Shown here: positions 9,401 through 21,200 of the stretch, one piece after another
How positions within the stretch are numbered: the first letter of the stretch is position 1
How the letters are laid out: each line of letters opens with the position of its first letter
NCBI GenBank assembly: GCA_001548435.1
Contig: AP017310.1
Location: forward strand, 1 to 64,000
DNA length: 64,000 nt
Direction of reading: 5' to 3'
DNA from: Leptolyngbya sp. NIES-3755
Lineage (GTDB): Bacteria; Cyanobacteriota; Cyanobacteriia; Leptolyngbyales; Leptolyngbyaceae
Program-made: the position numbers and the translations under genes
The notes under the pieces: model-generated
What the model was told of the DNA's origin: nothing
What the model saw: only the letters and a program-made list of their open reading frames with translations
Database searches by the model: none

Positions 9401-12400
9401 GGACGATAGTCTGCCGCACTTGAGGATGCTGAGCTAGTACAGCTTCAATCTCACCCAACTCAATCCGAAATCCCCGCAGCTTCACCTGATAGTCCACCCG
9501 CCCCACATACTCGACGTTGCCATCCGCTCGATACTTCACTCGGTCTCCCGTTCGATACAACCGTCTTCCTGGAACTGCACTGAATCTATCCAGTACAAAT
9601 CGCTCTGCCGTCAAGTCGGCTCGTCCGACGTACCCCCGTGCCAGTCCTGCACCCCCGATGTACAGTTCTCCCACCACTCCGATTGGGACAGACTGCTGCT
9701 GCTCATCAAGGATGTAGAGTTGTGTGTTGGCGATCGGCTGTCCTATCACCGCTGCATCGTTGGGGTCTTTGAGATGATGACGAGTAGACCAGATGGTGGT
9801 TTCAGTGGGACCGTAAAGATTCCAGAGTGCGGCACCGCGTAGCAACAACTGTGCTGCGAGGTTGGGAGTGAGAGCTTCACCGCCACACAGCATCGTCAGC
9901 GTTGAACTGCCCGACCAACCCGCTTCCAGCAGCAGTCGCCATGTAGCAGGAGTGGCTTGCATAAAAGTAGCTTGAGCGCGAGTTAGGGCTTCTGACAAGC
10001 GCTGACCATCGACTGCCGTAGCTCGGTCTACCAGTTCCACCGTTGCCCCAACGATTAGTGGCAGAAGTAACTCCAGTACTGCGATGTCAAACGAGAGCGA
10101 AGTGACCGATAGCAGTACATCCTCTGATTGAATGCCTAAGTCCTGCTGCATGGAGTGAAGGAAGTTGACCACAGCGCGGTGGGGAATCTGCACGCCTTTT
10201 GGTCTGCCAGTAGAGCCAGAGGTATAGAGGATGTATGCCAGATGTGCGGGAGTGATCGAGCAGGGTAGGGGTGATCGAGATGAGCCATCACTCCAGACTT
10301 GATCGAGTGGCAGCACCCGACCTGCAAAAGGTAAGGCAGTCTCGAAGCTTGTGTCGGTCAGCAGTACGGCAACCTGAGCATTGTCCAGGATGAAGACAAG
10401 TCGATCGACCGGATAACCTGGGTCGAGGGGAACATAGGTGCCGCCTGCCTTGAGAACGGCAAGGAGGGCAATTACGAGGTCAGGGGAGCGCCCCAGGAAC
10501 AGACCGACGCGGGTTTCGCTGCCAACTCCTGCCTGTTGTAGATGATAAGCGAGGTGATTAGCACGCTGATTGAGGGTGGCGTAAGTGAAGGAGGAGTCGT
10601 GGAAGCGGAGGGCGATCGCTTCTGGGGTTTGTTGCACTTGCGCTTCTACCCATTCATGCAAGCACCAATCGGGAATCTCTGTAGCAGTCTGGTTCCATTT
10701 CACCAGCAGCGTGTGACGCTCTTCCGGCGTGAGCAGCGGCAACTCTGAAAGGCGCTGCTCTGGGGCTGCCACGATTCCTTCTAGCAAAGTCTGAAAATGT
10801 TTTAGTAGCCGCGCGATCGTGCTGTCATCGAACAAGTCGGTGTTGTACTCCAGTGCCCCCAGCAGTCCTTCCTCCGAGTCGCTAAACACCAGAGTCAGGT
10901 CAAACTTTGCGGTGTTCGTTACACTCGCTTGCGGAGTCAAGGTTAAGCCAGAAGTTTCGAGAGGCGCGATCGCTGGATGTACACTCAGCATCACTTGCAC
11001 CAACGGCGTATGGCTGGTCTGGCGCTCCAGGTTCAGTGTCTCGATCACTTGCTCAAACGGCACATCCTGGTGGGCATAGGCTTTCAGCGCCGTTTCACGC
11101 ACCTGAGCAAGCACCTGAGAAAATTGAGGATTGCCTGACAAATCGGTGCGGAGTGCCAGTGTATTGAGGAAGCAGCCAATTAGATTGGCAAGCCCTGGAT
11201 GATGACGATTCGCGATCGGGGTGCCAATTAAAATATCGGTTTGCTGCGTGTAGCGAGACAGCAACGTGGCAAATGCTGCCAGCAAGGTCATGAATAGCGT
11301 TGCTCCATGCTGTTGTCCTAATTGCTGGAGTGCCTGTTTGAGCGGAGGTTGCAGTTGCATCCGCTGAGTTTTGCCCCGAAAGCTCTGAACGGCTGGACGG
11401 GGGCGATCGAGCGGGAGCGGGAGCAGAGTAGGGGGATTGTGCAATTGCTGCCGCCAGTACGCTAACTGGGTTTGTAGTACGTCTTCTTGTAACCAGCGCC
11501 GCTGCCAGTCAGCAAAATCAACGTACTGAATTGAGAGTTCTGGTAGTGGAGCAGGTCTGTTGTGGCAGAAGGCATCGTAGAGAACTGCCAGTTCCTGCAC
11601 CAGAATTTGTGCAGACCAGACATCTCCAATTAGGTGATGCAGGGTGACAAACAGCAGGTGTTCAGTTGGCTGGAGTTGCCCGATCGTCACCCGCAACAGA
11701 GGAACCTGCTTTAGGTCAAAGGCGTGTTGCGCTGCCTCTGCCGCTAGTCGTTGCGTCTCAGTTTTCTGCTGGTTAGCTGGAAGTGCTTGCAGATCGACAA
11801 CGGGCAGATTGAAGCTGAACGGTGGGTGAATCACTGCCTGGGGCTGTCCATCTACTGTTGCAATACTGGTTCGCAAGACTTCATGCCGCTGCACGAGGGC
11901 GTTAAAACTCTGCTCCAAGGCGGACAGATTCAGGGAACCGCTCAAATGCAGCATAGTGGGTATGTTGTAAACGGGATTACTAGGTTCCAACTGCTGCAAA
12001 AACCAGATCCGCTGCTGGGCAAAGGAGAGGGGTAAGACTCCACTGCGGGGAATGGGAGTAATTGGCTGGAACGACTGAACAATCGCCTGCTCCGCTTCTA
12101 AGCTTTCCGCAAATCCTGCGATCGTTGGCAACTCAAACAGGCGACGCAGCGGAACTTCCACCCGCAAGGTAGCTTGCACTCGTGCAATCACCTGAGCTAC
12201 CAGCAGTGAATGTCCGCCCAATTCAAAAAAGTTATCGTGAATGTCGATCGACGTGCGCCCCAAGACCTGCGCCCAAATTTCAACCAAAGCTGCTTCTGTG
12301 GCAGTACGGGGTGGCACAGAGGAACTTTCCGCAGGCGTGGCATCCGGAGCAGGAAGGGCGCGACGATCGACTTTACCATTTGAATTGAGCGGCAGAGCCT

Positions 12401-15299
12401 CCAGCAGCACGCAAACAGAGGGCACCAAATAGTCGGGTAGTTGTTGCAGCAGATCACGCCGTAAGCTGCTGGAAGTCAGATCTGCGTCAGGTTCCGGCAC
12501 AACGTAGGCAACCAGTTGGGCGGGATCTTGCCGCAGAATCACCACGGCTTCTTGAACCGCAGGATGCTTTTGTAGCGCTGCTTCCACCTCTCCCAGTTCA
12601 ATGCGAAAGCCGCGCCATTTCACCTGTTGATCTGCACGTCCGATAAATTCCAGTCTGCCATCAGCGCGGTAGCGCACTAAATCTCCAGTTTTGTACAAGC
12701 GAGCACCTGCCACAGAACTGAACGGATTGGGCAGAAACACCTGAGCCGTCAGATCCGATCGCCCCAAATATCCCCGCGCCAGCCCGACGCTGCCGAGATA
12801 CAGTTCACCGATTACACCGATTGGCACGGGCTGTCTGTGACGGTCCAGCACGTAAGTTTGAGTATTGGCAATGGCACGCCCGATCGAGGGAGTTGCATCT
12901 GTTGCCGTGCATTCCGCTACCGTAGCGCATACGGTCGTTTCGGTCGGACCATAGGCGTTGAAAAATTGCCGCCCCACTGCCCAAGTGGAAACTAACGCCG
13001 ATGGGCAGGCTTCTCCCGCCACAATCAGCGTGTGTAGAGCAGGCAAATGGGACGGAGACAGAGCAGCGAGAGCAGACGGGGGCAGTGTTGCGTGGGTGAT
13101 AGCGTGGGTTTGTAAAAACTGCTGCAACGGGGAACCGGGCAATCGTTGATCAGCACGACCTAGATACAGAGTAGCTCCCGATCGCCATGCCATCACCAGT
13201 TCCCACACCGACGCATCGAAGTTGAACGAGGCAAATTGCAGAATGCGGCTGTCTGGTGATAAGCGAAAGGTTTGCTGTTGCGCCTGACTCAGGTTTGCTA
13301 ATCCCCGATGAGTCAGCAGTACGCCTTTCGGCTGTCCGGTAGAACCAGAAGTGTAGATGACGTAAGCTAGATGACCGGGCGTGACGGAACTAGCAGGATT
13401 GCTGTTGGGATAGTCGGCGATCGCGCTCCAATCTGCATCAAGGCAGACGATCGAACCTGAGTAAGACGGCAATCGACTTTGCAGATGGCTCTGGGTGACT
13501 AAGCCAACAACTGGAGCATCAGACAGCATGAACGCTAATCGATCGCTAGGGTAGTCAGGATCAAGCGGCAGGTAAGCGCCCCCAGCTTTGAGAACTGCCA
13601 GGATCGCAATCAGCATTTCTAGAGACCGTTCCAGGCAAATTCCTATCAGTTGATCGGGACTGACTCCCCAACTTTGAAGGAAGTGAGCAAGCTGATTTGC
13701 CCGATCGTTTAGTTCCCTGTAGCTAAGAAATTGCTCGTTCCATAGAGCAGCGATCGCGTCTGGGCGCTGTTGTGCCTGCCTTTCGACCCAGTGATGCAAA
13801 CACACCTGCGGATAGTCCGTCTGAGTTTGAGTCCAGGTTTCTAATAGCTGATGTCGCTCTAATTCGGTTAAAAGTGGCAACTGAGAAAGCTGCTGATGAG
13901 GGTTTGCCACAATTCCAGTCAGAAGCGTTTGAAAGTGATCCACCATGCGGCGCATCGTTGCGGCATCAAAAATGTCGGTGCGGTATTCAATCCAGCCTTC
14001 AACGCCCTCGGCTGTCTCTAGCAGGTTCATCACCCAATCAAATTGCGTCGTTCCTGTGTGCAGAGGGCGCGGTTTCAAAATCAATCCACCACACCTCTGC
14101 GCGGCGATCGGAGCAGTTTGCAGGGTAAACATCACCTGAAGCAGCGGCGCATGACTGAGGCTCCGCTCCGGTTGCACCACCTCCACCAGTTTTTCAAACG
14201 GCAAATCTTGATGGTGGCTAGCTTCCAGGACAACCGATCGCACTCGTTGCAGCAGTTCCAGAAACGTGGGATTGCCCTCAAGGTTAGTTCGCAGCACCAG
14301 CGGATTCACTAGCACCCCCATCAGGGCTTCCGTCTCAGCGCGATTGCGGTTTGCCACCGGAGCGCCGATCAAAATATCGGCTTGATCAGTGTAGCGATAG
14401 AGTAGCGTTTTGAAGGCTGCCAGCAGCGTCATAAACAGGGTTGCCCCGTGTTGCTGTCCCAGCGATCGTAAGGGTTGGATCAGCGACCTAGAGAGATGCA
14501 CCGCTTGCACGGCTCCCTGGAAGTTTTGCACTGGGGGACGCGGACGATCGCAGGGGAGCGGCAGGACAGCCGGAGCGTCCGCGAGTTGCTGCTTGCCGTA
14601 GGATAAATGCTGCTCCAGATTCTTCTGCAACCACTGCCGCTGCCACAAGGCAAAATCGACATATTGAATCGGCAGATCTGGCAGTGGTGAGGGCTTCCCG
14701 TCCAGAACTGCTTCGTATAGTAGCGCCAGTTCTCGGACGAAAATTTCCAGCGACCAACCATCCGCCACGATGTGATGCAAGTTGAGCAGCAGAATATGCG
14801 TCTCTGCGTCCAGCTTTAGTAGAGTCGTCCGCAGCAGTGGACCCTGCGCTAGATCAAACGGACGTTGTGCTTCCTCAGTCGTCAACTGTTGCACTGCTGC
14901 ATCCTGCTCAGACGGTGGCAGAGATTGTAAATCTACCAGTGGGAGATCCCAGGATGCAGCAGGTTGAATTACCTGCATCGGTTCCCCAGTTTCCAATACG
15001 GTAAAATTCGTTCGCAACCCTTCGTGGCGCTGGCAGAGTGCGGTCAGACTTTGCTGCAAACCAGGCACTTGTAGCGGACCCTTAAGATCTACTGCTGCGG
15101 GCACGTTATAGAGCGGAATTTCTGGATAAAGTTGATGCAGAAACCACAATCGCTGCTGAGCAAACGACAACGGAAAAGCATTACCTGTTCGGGGTTGGGG
15201 CTGAATTCGCGATCGCTCCTGCCGACTTTGCTGAAGCCGCTGAGTCAGTTTCGCCAGTTGCTCCGGCGATAGATTAGCAATTCGATCGGCGTTACTCAT
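6498..15299 (-). CDS. NRPS: C-A(Phe-like)-PCP-C-A(Gly)-PCP-C-TauD hydroxylase
   Basis: This is a 2933-residue multimodular synthetase. C1 has HHIVADG near residue 177. A1 carries the code D-A-W-T-I-A-A-V-C, Phe-like by comparison with the gramicidin S synthetase code. PCP1 is near 1027. C2 has HHLIGD near 1222. A2 has the code D-I-L-Q-L-G-L-I-W, a known glycine signature. PCP2 is near 2074, and C3 has HHIVSDG near 2271. After a charged linker, residues of about 2560-2933 form an Fe(II)/2-oxoglutarate dioxygenase of the TauD family, with a metal-binding H-x-E near 2710 and the distal His in LVAHGRNPY near 2905. A hydroxylase fused to an NRPS C-terminus matches the integrated aspartyl beta-hydroxylases of siderophore pathways, and the next gene activates Asp. 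The start overlaps the upstream gene's end by 8 bases, so the two are translationally coupled. Confidence 0.95.
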   Translation of the reverse strand: MSNADRIANLSPEQLAKLTQRLQQSRQERSRIQPQPRTGNAFPLSFAQQRLWFLHQLYPEIPLYNVPAAVDLKGPLQVPGLQQSLTALCQRHEGLRTNFTVLETGEPMQVIQPAASWDLPLVDLQSLPPSEQDAAVQQLTTEEAQRPFDLAQGPLLRTTLLKLDAETHILLLNLHHIVADGWSLEIFVRELALLYEAVLDGKPSPLPDLPIQYVDFALWQRQWLQKNLEQHLSYGKQQLADAPAVLPLPCDRPRPPVQNFQGAVQAVHLSRSLIQPLRSLGQQHGATLFMTLLAAFKTLLYRYTDQADILIGAPVANRNRAETEALMGVLVNPLVLRTNLEGNPTFLELLQRVRSVVLEASHHQDLPFEKLVEVVQPERSLSHAPLLQVMFTLQTAPIAAQRCGGLILKPRPLHTGTTQFDWVMNLLETAEGVEGWIEYRTDIFDAATMRRMVDHFQTLLTGIVANPHQQLSQLPLLTELERHQLLETWTQTQTDYPQVCLHHWVERQAQQRPDAIAALWNEQFLSYRELNDRANQLAHFLQSWGVSPDQLIGICLERSLEMLIAILAVLKAGGAYLPLDPDYPSDRLAFMLSDAPVVGLVTQSHLQSRLPSYSGSIVCLDADWSAIADYPNSNPASSVTPGHLAYVIYTSGSTGQPKGVLLTHRGLANLSQAQQQTFRLSPDSRILQFASFNFDASVWELVMAWRSGATLYLGRADQRLPGSPLQQFLQTHAITHATLPPSALAALSPSHLPALHTLIVAGEACPSALVSTWAVGRQFFNAYGPTETTVCATVAECTATDATPSIGRAIANTQTYVLDRHRQPVPIGVIGELYLGSVGLARGYLGRSDLTAQVFLPNPFSSVAGARLYKTGDLVRYRADGRLEFIGRADQQVKWRGFRIELGEVEAALQKHPAVQEAVVILRQDPAQLVAYVVPEPDADLTSSSLRRDLLQQLPDYLVPSVCVLLEALPLNSNGKVDRRALPAPDATPAESSSVPPRTATEAALVEIWAQVLGRTSIDIHDNFFELGGHSLLVAQVIARVQATLRVEVPLRRLFELPTIAGFAESLEAEQAIVQSFQPITPIPRSGVLPLSFAQQRIWFLQQLEPSNPVYNIPTMLHLSGSLNLSALEQSFNALVQRHEVLRTSIATVDGQPQAVIHPPFSFNLPVVDLQALPANQQKTETQRLAAEAAQHAFDLKQVPLLRVTIGQLQPTEHLLFVTLHHLIGDVWSAQILVQELAVLYDAFCHNRPAPLPELSIQYVDFADWQRRWLQEDVLQTQLAYWRQQLHNPPTLLPLPLDRPRPAVQSFRGKTQRMQLQPPLKQALQQLGQQHGATLFMTLLAAFATLLSRYTQQTDILIGTPIANRHHPGLANLIGCFLNTLALRTDLSGNPQFSQVLAQVRETALKAYAHQDVPFEQVIETLNLERQTSHTPLVQVMLSVHPAIAPLETSGLTLTPQASVTNTAKFDLTLVFSDSEEGLLGALEYNTDLFDDSTIARLLKHFQTLLEGIVAAPEQRLSELPLLTPEERHTLLVKWNQTATEIPDWCLHEWVEAQVQQTPEAIALRFHDSSFTYATLNQRANHLAYHLQQAGVGSETRVGLFLGRSPDLVIALLAVLKAGGTYVPLDPGYPVDRLVFILDNAQVAVLLTDTSFETALPFAGRVLPLDQVWSDGSSRSPLPCSITPAHLAYILYTSGSTGRPKGVQIPHRAVVNFLHSMQQDLGIQSEDVLLSVTSLSFDIAVLELLLPLIVGATVELVDRATAVDGQRLSEALTRAQATFMQATPATWRLLLEAGWSGSSTLTMLCGGEALTPNLAAQLLLRGAALWNLYGPTETTIWSTRHHLKDPNDAAVIGQPIANTQLYILDEQQQSVPIGVVGELYIGGAGLARGYVGRADLTAERFVLDRFSAVPGRRLYRTGDRVKYRADGNVEYVGRVDYQVKLRGFRIELGEIEAVLAQHPQVRQTIVLIAGEAHPHLLAFVVLNDPAIAAIALREFLKARLPEYMVPSEFRVLESFPLTPNRKIDRRALATLQPVRSEAAEIVVAPRDRVESTIAEIWQQVLGVESVGIDANFFERGGHSLLATQVISRIRESFQVELPLRCLFESPTIAALAEEVRSQIQTTPEYSIPPIEPILQRNNLPLSFAQERLWFLEQLQPGDFAYNMPIALRLNGSLNVAILEQSLNTIVQRHEILRTTFAIVNGKPVQVIASTQTVKVSIVDLSSLEPTQRNLELQQLIIEAARLPFDLAQGPLMQSTLLRLSESEHVALLNLHHIVSDGWSLGVLVQELTACYNALLAGNPAPLPALPIQYADFALWQRQWLQGEVMQRQMSYWQRKLAGLPQLKLPIDPPQSTPTAPGAIATFTFPPSLSTALKNLSRQADATLFMTLLAAFQTLLHRYSGAEDIVIGTDVANRNHAEVEPLIGFFVNLLVIRTNLSGNPSFRNLLRQVRTVTLEAYAHQDLPFSRLVDALRLDRRSHTPLFQVLFVLQNAPMPPLKLSGLTATPLAVETGAAKFDLALFMEDTDQGTVGTWNYRTDLFRPDTIATLSQQFETLLNSIVAQPDTPVDDLPLYTDAEKAQKAIAQKQRKLENLKRFKQTAPKAISLSQGELIKTRVLQSYSPLPLVAEPAIESLDVADWARENRTWIETQLLQHGGILFRGFQVPSAQAFEQVAQAICPELFEEYGDLPRAGISGKVYGSTPYPADKSILFHNESSHLHRYPMKIWFYCVQPAEQGGETPIVDCRQMYQHLSPAVRDRLLEKQLMYVRNYTKGLDVSWQDFFHTRDRTVVEAYCRQAGIEFEWLNHDGLRTRQIRPAIVQHPKTQEWVFFNQLQLHHLSFLDLPVQASLLDLFGAETLPRQVYYGDGSEIEVSVLTEIQELYQQLKQQFTWQSGDILMLDNLLVAHGRNPYVGFRKIVVAMGEMNVDRFPSAGQT

Positions 15300-18200
15300 G
15301 ATTTCCCCCTAAGAATTCAGCTTCCAGTTCTGTTAGCAGATCGGGATCAACCTGATCGGCGATCGACTGAGCAATCACCTCTGCCAGCTTTGCCACGGTA
15401 GGCTCCTCAAACAAGTTTCGCAGCGACACCTCCACCGAGAAGACTTCACGAACGCGGGAGATTACCTGTGTTGCCAGCAGAGAGTCTCCTCCCAGATCAA
15501 AGAAAGTGTCGTGAATGCCGATTCGATCGCGCCCCAAAAGCTGGCTCCAAATGTCTGCCAGTGCCGTTTCGATCGTCGTGCGAGGAGCTACAAAGGAAGA
15601 TTCTATGGGTGCAGTGGGACGCTTCAGAGCCAGCAGTGATCGACGATCGACTTTACCGTTTGCCGTTAGAGGTAACGTTTCCATCGGCAGATAGGCAGAT
15701 GGCAGCATATACTCTGGTAGCTTCTCCGCTAGAAATGTTCGGAGCTTCTGCGGCTGAAAGTATTGAACCGATGTAGGACCCCGCGCCAGCAGCACATCAA
15801 ACCCTAGCCGCTCAGCGATCGAGCCAGATTGATTCAGAATTTGGCAATCGGTAAATCCGGCAGCAGTGAGAACTTGCCGCCATTGTGCCTGAGATAGTAA
15901 GGGGTGCTGTTGCCGCAGGTCAATATCTTCAAATCGATCGAAGCCCTGTTGCAGCCCCATACTGAGGTCAAAGGCAGGATGGAATTGAGTTTCTTCCAGC
16001 AGCAGTAAGAGTCCCTCCGGTGCCAGAAGCGAACGAATGTGGTGCAGGGTTTCGTCGATGTTGCGGGTGGCATGAAGGACACTAGAAGCAATCACGATAT
16101 CGAAAGTATGCAATTCATAGCCCTGTTCCTGTGGGTCTTGCTCCAAATCCAGCAGTCCGGTTTGCAGAAACGGATAAGCCGCAAACATCGATCGCGCTCG
16201 CTGCAAGAAATAGCTAGAGATATCGGTGAATAGATAAGTCGTGCGATCGGGAGGAAGCACAGGCAGCAGATGCAGCGTTGTGGAACCAATCCCAGCACCC
16301 ACCTCCAGAATTCGCAGCGGTTCCGACTGCCGGGATTGCGCGATCGCGCTAATCACCGATCGCATCACAGAATTGCTTACCTGAAACTGCTTTTGATAAA
16401 TTTCTGGAACTGCATCGGCGGTGTAGATTTCTGCTGAATGCTGCGTCTCGGTCAGGATATCCGCCAAATTTTCAGCGATTTGAAGCAGTAGTTGAGTGGC
16501 TGCCTGACTCAATCCCAAACCCTCTGTCGCTCCCGCGTGAACACTGGTGATCAGATCGGGAGATAGATGGGTCGGTAAAGGGGACATTTGCACAAAGCGA
16601 TCGTTCTTCTGCCGTAGCCAACCCGTTTGCGCTAACTGAGTCAGTGCCCGTTGCAGCCAGCGTTGATAGCGAGGCTGAATTTGACAGTGCCGCAGCAGTT
16701 CTGTTGCATTCGTCTCGTCGGCAGAGTTAAAGGCTCCCAGCTTGTGTAACGCAACTCCTGCGGCGTTGAGATAAAGCTGCTCCAAAGATTGCCAGAATTC
16801 TGAAAAAGTCTGAAGGTCGATCAATTCAGGAGTTGGTTGGAGTGCCCTGGTTAGCTCCTCGAACTGCTGTAGTGTCATCAATGCCTGACGCTGCAAAAAT
16901 AGTGAGTCCGATTCAGCCGCATCGGGAACCAGATACGCCACAAGTTGCTGAAGCGATTGATCTCCTGTTGCCAAAACCACTGCCTCCTTGACTGCTGGAT
17001 GCTGCTCTAGCATGGCTTCAATTTCCCCTAGCTCAATCCGGTAGCCCCGCAGCTTCACCTGGGAATCTTCGCGCCCCAGAAACTCGATCTGTCCATTGGG
17101 TAAATATCGCCCTAAATCGCCAGTGTTGTAGAGCCGTCCGATTTGAGGATGCTCGATGAAACTGGCGATCGTTCTGGTGTCATCCTGCCAGTAGCCCTGC
17201 GCTAAACCCATTCCTGCGATATACAACTGCCCTGGCACCCAGATTGGGCGCGGTTCTAATTGCTCATCCAGCACATAAAATTGCTGATTTTGCATCGGCT
17301 GACCGTAGGGAATGCTTTTCCAAGCTGGATCAACGGATGTGATCGGATACAGAATCGACCAAATCGAAGCCTCAGTCGCGCCGCCCAAACTGACCACTTG
17401 CACTGCTGGAACGAATTGTTTAAGTCGATCGGGCAAGGAAAGCGGTAGCCAGTCTCCACTCAGCAGCACCAAGCGCAGACTGTCCGGTAACACCTCACAG
17501 TGCCCCGCGCCATACTCCAACAGCATTTGCATCAAGGCAGGGACGGAATTCCAGAGCGTGACTTGTTCGCGTCCCAAAATCTCTGACCAAACGGCGGGAT
17601 CTTTCGTTGCTCTCGCAGGTGGCAAGACGATCGTGCCGCCTGCCGCTAGCGTTCCAAAAATGTCATATACCGATAGATCAAAGCTAAGAGAAGAAAGAGC
17701 AAACACGCGATCGTGTGTTCCGACCTGAAAGCGCTGATTGATGTCCAGAATCGTGTTGACGGCTCCCTGATGGTCAATCATTACGCCTTTGGGAAGCCCT
17801 GTAGAACCAGAGGTGTAGATTACATAGGCAAGATCGGTTGGCTGCTGCACAGGTTCTAGAAGCGGCTCGTCGATCCAGTCCGCATCCTCAACTTCCCAGA
17901 CCTGCAAATGGCTAGCAGCAAACGACTCTTTGAGACATCGATGCGTCAGAATATGCTGAACGGCAGTCTGCTCCAGCAAATAGTCGCGGCGTTCCTGTGG
18001 CAGTTCCGGGTCGATCGGTACATAAGCACCTCCCGCCATCAGTACTCCCAATACCGCAACAACTTGCTGCCAACCTTTTTCGAGAACGATCGCCACCAGT
18101 TGATTCGGCGACACTCCTGATCGTCGTAGCTGATGCCCAATGTGGTTAGCACGATGCAAGAGTTCCGCATAGGTGAGACTGCGATCGGACGCAATCAACG

Positions 18201-21200
18201 CGAAGTGATCCGGCTGCATTTGAGCCTGAGTTGTGAACAGAGTATGCAGCAAATGCTTTGATATCGGAGCATCGGTAGCATTGAGGGTCGTCTGTAAATC
18301 TTGATCCGCTGTTGGTAGTACCACCGATCGAACTGACTGCCAGGGTTGATCGCAAGTTGCTAAATCTTCCAGCAGGCGACAGTAAGCAGTTAGCATTGCG
18401 TCTACCATGCCGTCTGGAAATAATTCCTCCACCGCATCCCAGTTAAACACCAGCGTTCCTTTTTCTTCGTAAACCTGGTGATCCAACCAAACTTGAGGAG
18501 TTTGAGCAATGCTGTAGACAAACTTACCTAGCCATTCAGTAGCAAATGCCGTTTCATCCTGCATCTGGGGATTTGCCAGTAAACTGGTAAATACGACGGG
18601 CATAGTGATTCGCCCCGATCCTGCTTGAGCGCGGGAGAGTTCTCTCAAAACTCGCACACCACTGACGGCACTGTGTTCTAAGTCTTGCCACAATTGGTGC
18701 TGAAGCTGTTGGGCACGCTGCTGAAAGGGAGCCGATCGCCTGTAATCTACTGCCAGTAAAGTGAGAGAGGTAAAATCACCGACGAGATCATTGACTTGAG
18801 GATGCAGCGGCAAGCGGTTGAACGTCGTCAGGTTAATCGTGAAGTGACGAGTTTTACTCCAGGTGGCTAACACATCAGCATAGGCAGCCAGCAGAATACC
18901 AGAGGCAGTTAAACCCGCTTGAACGGCTCTTTGCTTTAACTGCTGCCAGATTTCCGGTGGCAGTGTTGCAGTTCGTCGCACAAATCGGGGCGCGTCAATG
19001 GCGGTCGGCGAGATCGCCAGAGGAAGCTCTGGGGCAGGCGGCAGTTGCGGAATTCGAGCTTGCCAGTAGGTTAGCGATCGCTGGTACACCTCGGAGGCTT
19101 CCAGGGTTTTCAGTGCTAGAACGTAATCGCGGAATGTAAGATCCAACTTAGGAAGCGCAGTGTCCTTCTGGTAAAGCTGCTGCCACTGTTTGAGTAACAA
19201 AGCGAGACTGGCAGCATCCACAAGCAAATTATCAAAGCTGAGAAACAAGCGGATTTGCTGCTCATCTAGCCGCGCTGCACTCACTTCAAACAAGGGATAG
19301 GTGTCTGGCTGGCGCACTCGATGGGATAGCTGCTGTCGAATTGCGGCAAGTTCAGTGGTCACGGCATCTGGCGACTTGCCGCGCAAATCCCACTCGTGAA
19401 TTTCATAGGGAGGCACCGAGGCGAGAACTTGCTGTTGTCCATCCGGCAGGACGATCGTTCGCAGCGTGTCATGATGTACCACCAACTGTTGAAACGCGCA
19501 ATTCAGCCTTTGTAAATCCAGATTAGAACTATCGAATTCAGCATAGACGTGAGCGGCAATGTTGCCCATCTCAAACGATCGCGTTCTACCAATCCAGTAC
19601 GCTTCTTGGATGTCGTTGAGTGGAAACGGCTGATAGCGCTGCTCTGGATCGGATTGGATTCGAGGCAGAATTGGGTAAATAGCGGTGGAAAGCTGGTGAA
19701 CCAATTGAGTTGCTAAATCTACGATCGAGTTATCTTCCAGCAGCGCTGTAATGGCGATCGTAACTCCCAGATCAGTTTCTAGAGCGCTCTTCAGTTCCAG
19801 CGCCATAATCGAATCCAGCGCCAGGGTCTTGAGCGATCGTGCCGATTCAATTTCTACCAATGGAACTCTCAGCACGTGAGCAATGCGATCGCGCAAGTAG
19901 CTCTCCAATGCTTGCTGTTGCTGGTTTGGTTCCAGAGTCAGCAGCGTTTCACGGGACACTCTAGCACGGGACGATCGCGCTTCAATTGGCGGACGATCGT
20001 TTAACTCTAGCCAGTATCGTTGACGTTCAAATGGATAGGTGGGAAGCGGTTGCCGTTGACGAGGATAATCGCGATCGAAGCCCGTCCAATCGACCTCGAA
20101 GCCCCGTAGATAAAGCTCCTTCAGACTATTCAACAAGGTTTCCCAGTCGCCCATTTGAGGATCGAGAGACGACAGCCACAATTGGGTTTGAGCAGAGAAC
20201 TTTTGCTGCAAGGCTTCTAGCGTCGTAGAGTGCGATCCAATTGCTAGAAAGGATTGAAACCCTTGATTCAGAAGCGTTTGGATTCCTGTCAGGTTATCGG
20301 ACGATCGGGCGATCAAACATTGCTGCCAATGAGTCTTCGCAGTGTTGTGATCAAGGAGTTGTCCGGTTGCTCCAGAAACCAGCATTAGACGGGGAGCCGC
20401 AGCCTGAAAAGGGTATTCTGATGGCTGAGTAACGAACTGTAGCGCCTCCTCCAGGCTCAACATACCAGCTACACAAGCAGCAACTAATTCTCCCACTCCG
20501 TATCCCAAAACAGCATCCGGCTGAATTCCCCAGGACTGCCACAATTGTGCCAGCGCATATTCTAATACAAACACGATCGCTGCCGAATTCGGTTCATTAT
20601 TTTGGGAATCAAGCAGCGAAAAAAGCGACTGTTTCAAAACAGGCTGCAAAAGTCGATCGCACTGCTCCAAAACTCGGCGGAATGTGGGCTGAGTTGTGTA
20701 CAGTTGAGTTCCAATCCAGTCTGTTGCATCACCGGGAAACAAGAAAACAATTTTTTGACGCTCTGCGGCTGGTGGCTGATCAATGAATTCGTTCGCACTT
20801 TGATGTAGCCAGATCGCTAACTGCTGCTGAATCTCTGCTAAAGAATGACTAACACAGGCAAAGCGATAGTTAAAATGCGATCGTCCGGCTGCTGCACTGT
20901 AGCAAATGTCCGCGATCGCTCCAGATGGCTGATCCTTGAGAAATTCCACATGCTGTTGAACGAGCGATCGCAAGGCGGTTGGGCTTTTTGCCGAAACGCT
21001 GAATAGGTGTAAGGGGCGATCGGACTCAATGGATTTAATTGGACGATCGGGCGGCGCTTCCACGATCGCATGAGCATTTGTGCCATTTGCGCCAAACGCA
21101 TTAATTCCAGCAATTCGTCTTCCCTGAATTGGTACCCAAGATGTGCGCTGAGTTGGAATTTTGGCAGGAATCTCCTCCAGCGAAATATTGGGATTAAGCT

